Below are positions 63,333 through 64,000 of a stretch of 64,000 nt of DNA, piece by piece; positions within the stretch are counted from its first letter, which is position 1; every line of letters begins with the position of its first letter. Both the position numbers and the translations under genes were made by a program. Source of the DNA: DATEPR01 sp963780635 (lineage in GTDB: Bacteria > Actinomycetota > Actinomycetes > Mycobacteriales > Pseudonocardiaceae); NCBI GenBank assembly GCA_963780635.1, contig CAWACW010000024.1, forward strand, positions 62,001 through 126,000, read 5' to 3'. The notes under the pieces were generated by a model. That model did not search any database. It had not been told where the DNA came from and saw only the letters and a list, made by a program, of their open reading frames with translations.

Positions 63333-64000
63333 CCCATACCGAGGTCCGCTCGACCCCGCCGGACGGCGAGCCGCCCACCACGCGGCCGGCCACCACACCC
63401 TCCGGCGACGGCAAGGCGACCCACTCGCAGCGGATGTCGTTGCGGGCGAGGGTGACCATCCTCGCGGCGGCCTGCGTGGCCGTCGCGGTCGCGCTGGTGT
63501 CGCTGGGCGCGTACCTGACCGTGCGGAACAACCTGTACAGCCAGCTGCAGAGCCAGCTGACCGAGAAGGTCATCGACATCGCCAATGACCAGTACCACGG
63601 CGGTGTGTCGATCACGCTGAGCCCGTTCGAGTTCGCCGACACCAAGTTCGACCTGGTGAACGCCCAGGGCCAGACCCTGGTGACCATCACGCCCGGGACG
63701 CAGCGGCTGCCGCACGACCTGATCGGCGCCCCCGAACGGGCAGTGGCCGCGGGCTCGTCGGCGCTGTCGGTGCGTACCGAGGGCGACTACGTCGTGGCGG
63801 CCACACCGTTCCCGAAGATCCCCGGCTCCGCGCTGGTCGCGGGTGAACCGCTGACCACCGACCAGAACATTCTGCGATCGCTGAGTCTGGTGCTGTTCCT
63901 GATCAGCGGTGCGGGCATCCTGGTGGCCGCGGTCGCGGGTACGGCCGTGGCCCGAGGTGGTCTGCGCCCGGTGCTCCGCCTGACCCGGGCCACCGAACGG
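63329..64000 (+). CDS. mprB: Sensor histidine kinase, MprB-like, 5' part
   Basis: Starts with GTG at 63329, overlapping the MprA-like stop (GTGA), and runs off the window. The visible 224 residues hold a cytoplasmic head, a first membrane helix (VTILAAACVAVAVALVSLGA), an external sensor domain, a second helix (SLVLFLISGAGILVAAVAGT) and the start of a HAMP domain (VARGGLRPVLRLTRATER). This is the MprB order; the catalytic core is outside the window. Related kinases sense detergent or cell-envelope stress. Confidence 0.9.
   Translation, partial: MTHTEVRSTPPDGEPPTTRPATTPSGDGKATHSQRMSLRARVTILAAACVAVAVALVSLGAYLTVRNNLYSQLQSQLTEKVIDIANDQYHGGVSITLSPFEFADTKFDLVNAQGQTLVTITPGTQRLPHDLIGAPERAVAAGSSALSVRTEGDYVVAATPFPKIPGSALVAGEPLTTDQNILRSLSLVLFLISGAGILVAAVAGTAVARGGLRPVLRLTRATER

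Overview
This 64 kb window is GC-rich chromosomal DNA from a filamentous actinobacterium, most likely of the family Pseudonocardiaceae. The case rests on gene content: an EspG-type ESX accessory gene beside a glycine-rich PPE-like secreted protein, an F420-type luciferase-like oxidoreductase, an AfsR/SARP regulator with NB-ARC and TPR parts, six TetR regulators, a MocR regulator, a membrane-anchored HtrA protease, an MprAB-like two-component pair, and frequent GTG starts with ATGA/GTGA overlaps. The genus cannot be fixed from the sequence alone.

Layout. 1-9.6 kb: end of an amidohydrolase, an epoxide-hydrolase-like gene, an acyl-CoA dehydrogenase, a PfkB sugar kinase, citrate synthase and a two-gene ABC exporter with a degenerate ATPase. 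8.1-12.3 kb: a glycerol-3-phosphate / ether-lipid block (glpD, a 27-residue coupled mini-ORF, TetR, a frameshifted AGPS-like oxidase, a VOC protein). 12.3-14.6 kb: beta-carbonic anhydrase, a TetR with a doubled operator, and repeat field A. 14.6-20.4 kb: a quinone-oxidoreductase-like gene, then a compact FtsK/SpoIIIE ATPase cluster with small helical partners. 20.4-28.1 kb: SDR, a ribbon-helix-helix regulator with a clear operator, hydrolase, tandem-GGCT protein, thioesterase and two acyl-CoA ligases, one fused to an SRPBCC domain. 28.1-31.3 kb: ESX satellite genes (PE-like, PPE-like, EspG-like), each of the last two followed at its stop codon by a MITE-like hairpin. 31.3-39.3 kb: lyase, AhpD-like protein, MocR, a heavily frameshifted iron-sulfur reductase, repeat field B, TetR with an FBP (EF-G-binding-type) gene, repeat field C. 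39.3-46.8 kb: LLM oxidoreductase, two TetRs and a beta-oxidation block (enoyl-CoA hydratase, thiolase, FadB-like, SDR). 46.9-64 kb: HtrA, FAD monooxygenase, AfsR-like regulator, XRE regulator, methyltransferase, tRNA-Arg(CCU), voltage-gated-type K+ channel, ArsR-GNAT fusion, LuxR response regulator facing a diguanylate cyclase, EthD protein, hydrolase/TetR, TRIC-type channel and the start of an MprAB-like system.

The most unusual material is not protein coding. Three intergenic fields (about 13.8-14.6, 36.7-37.3 and 38.5-39.3 kb) are built from one degenerate palindromic core with different tandem periods (60, 40 and 38 bp). Two hairpin elements with shared terminal inverted repeats sit exactly at the stop codons of two ESX genes. 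Among coding systems, the FtsK cluster at 15.7-20.4 kb is the best candidate for an undescribed machine.

Four genes carry frameshifts (near 11047, 13655, 34528-35500 and 61640), and there is a 22-base G run at 55075. These could be real decay or consensus errors; reads are needed to tell.
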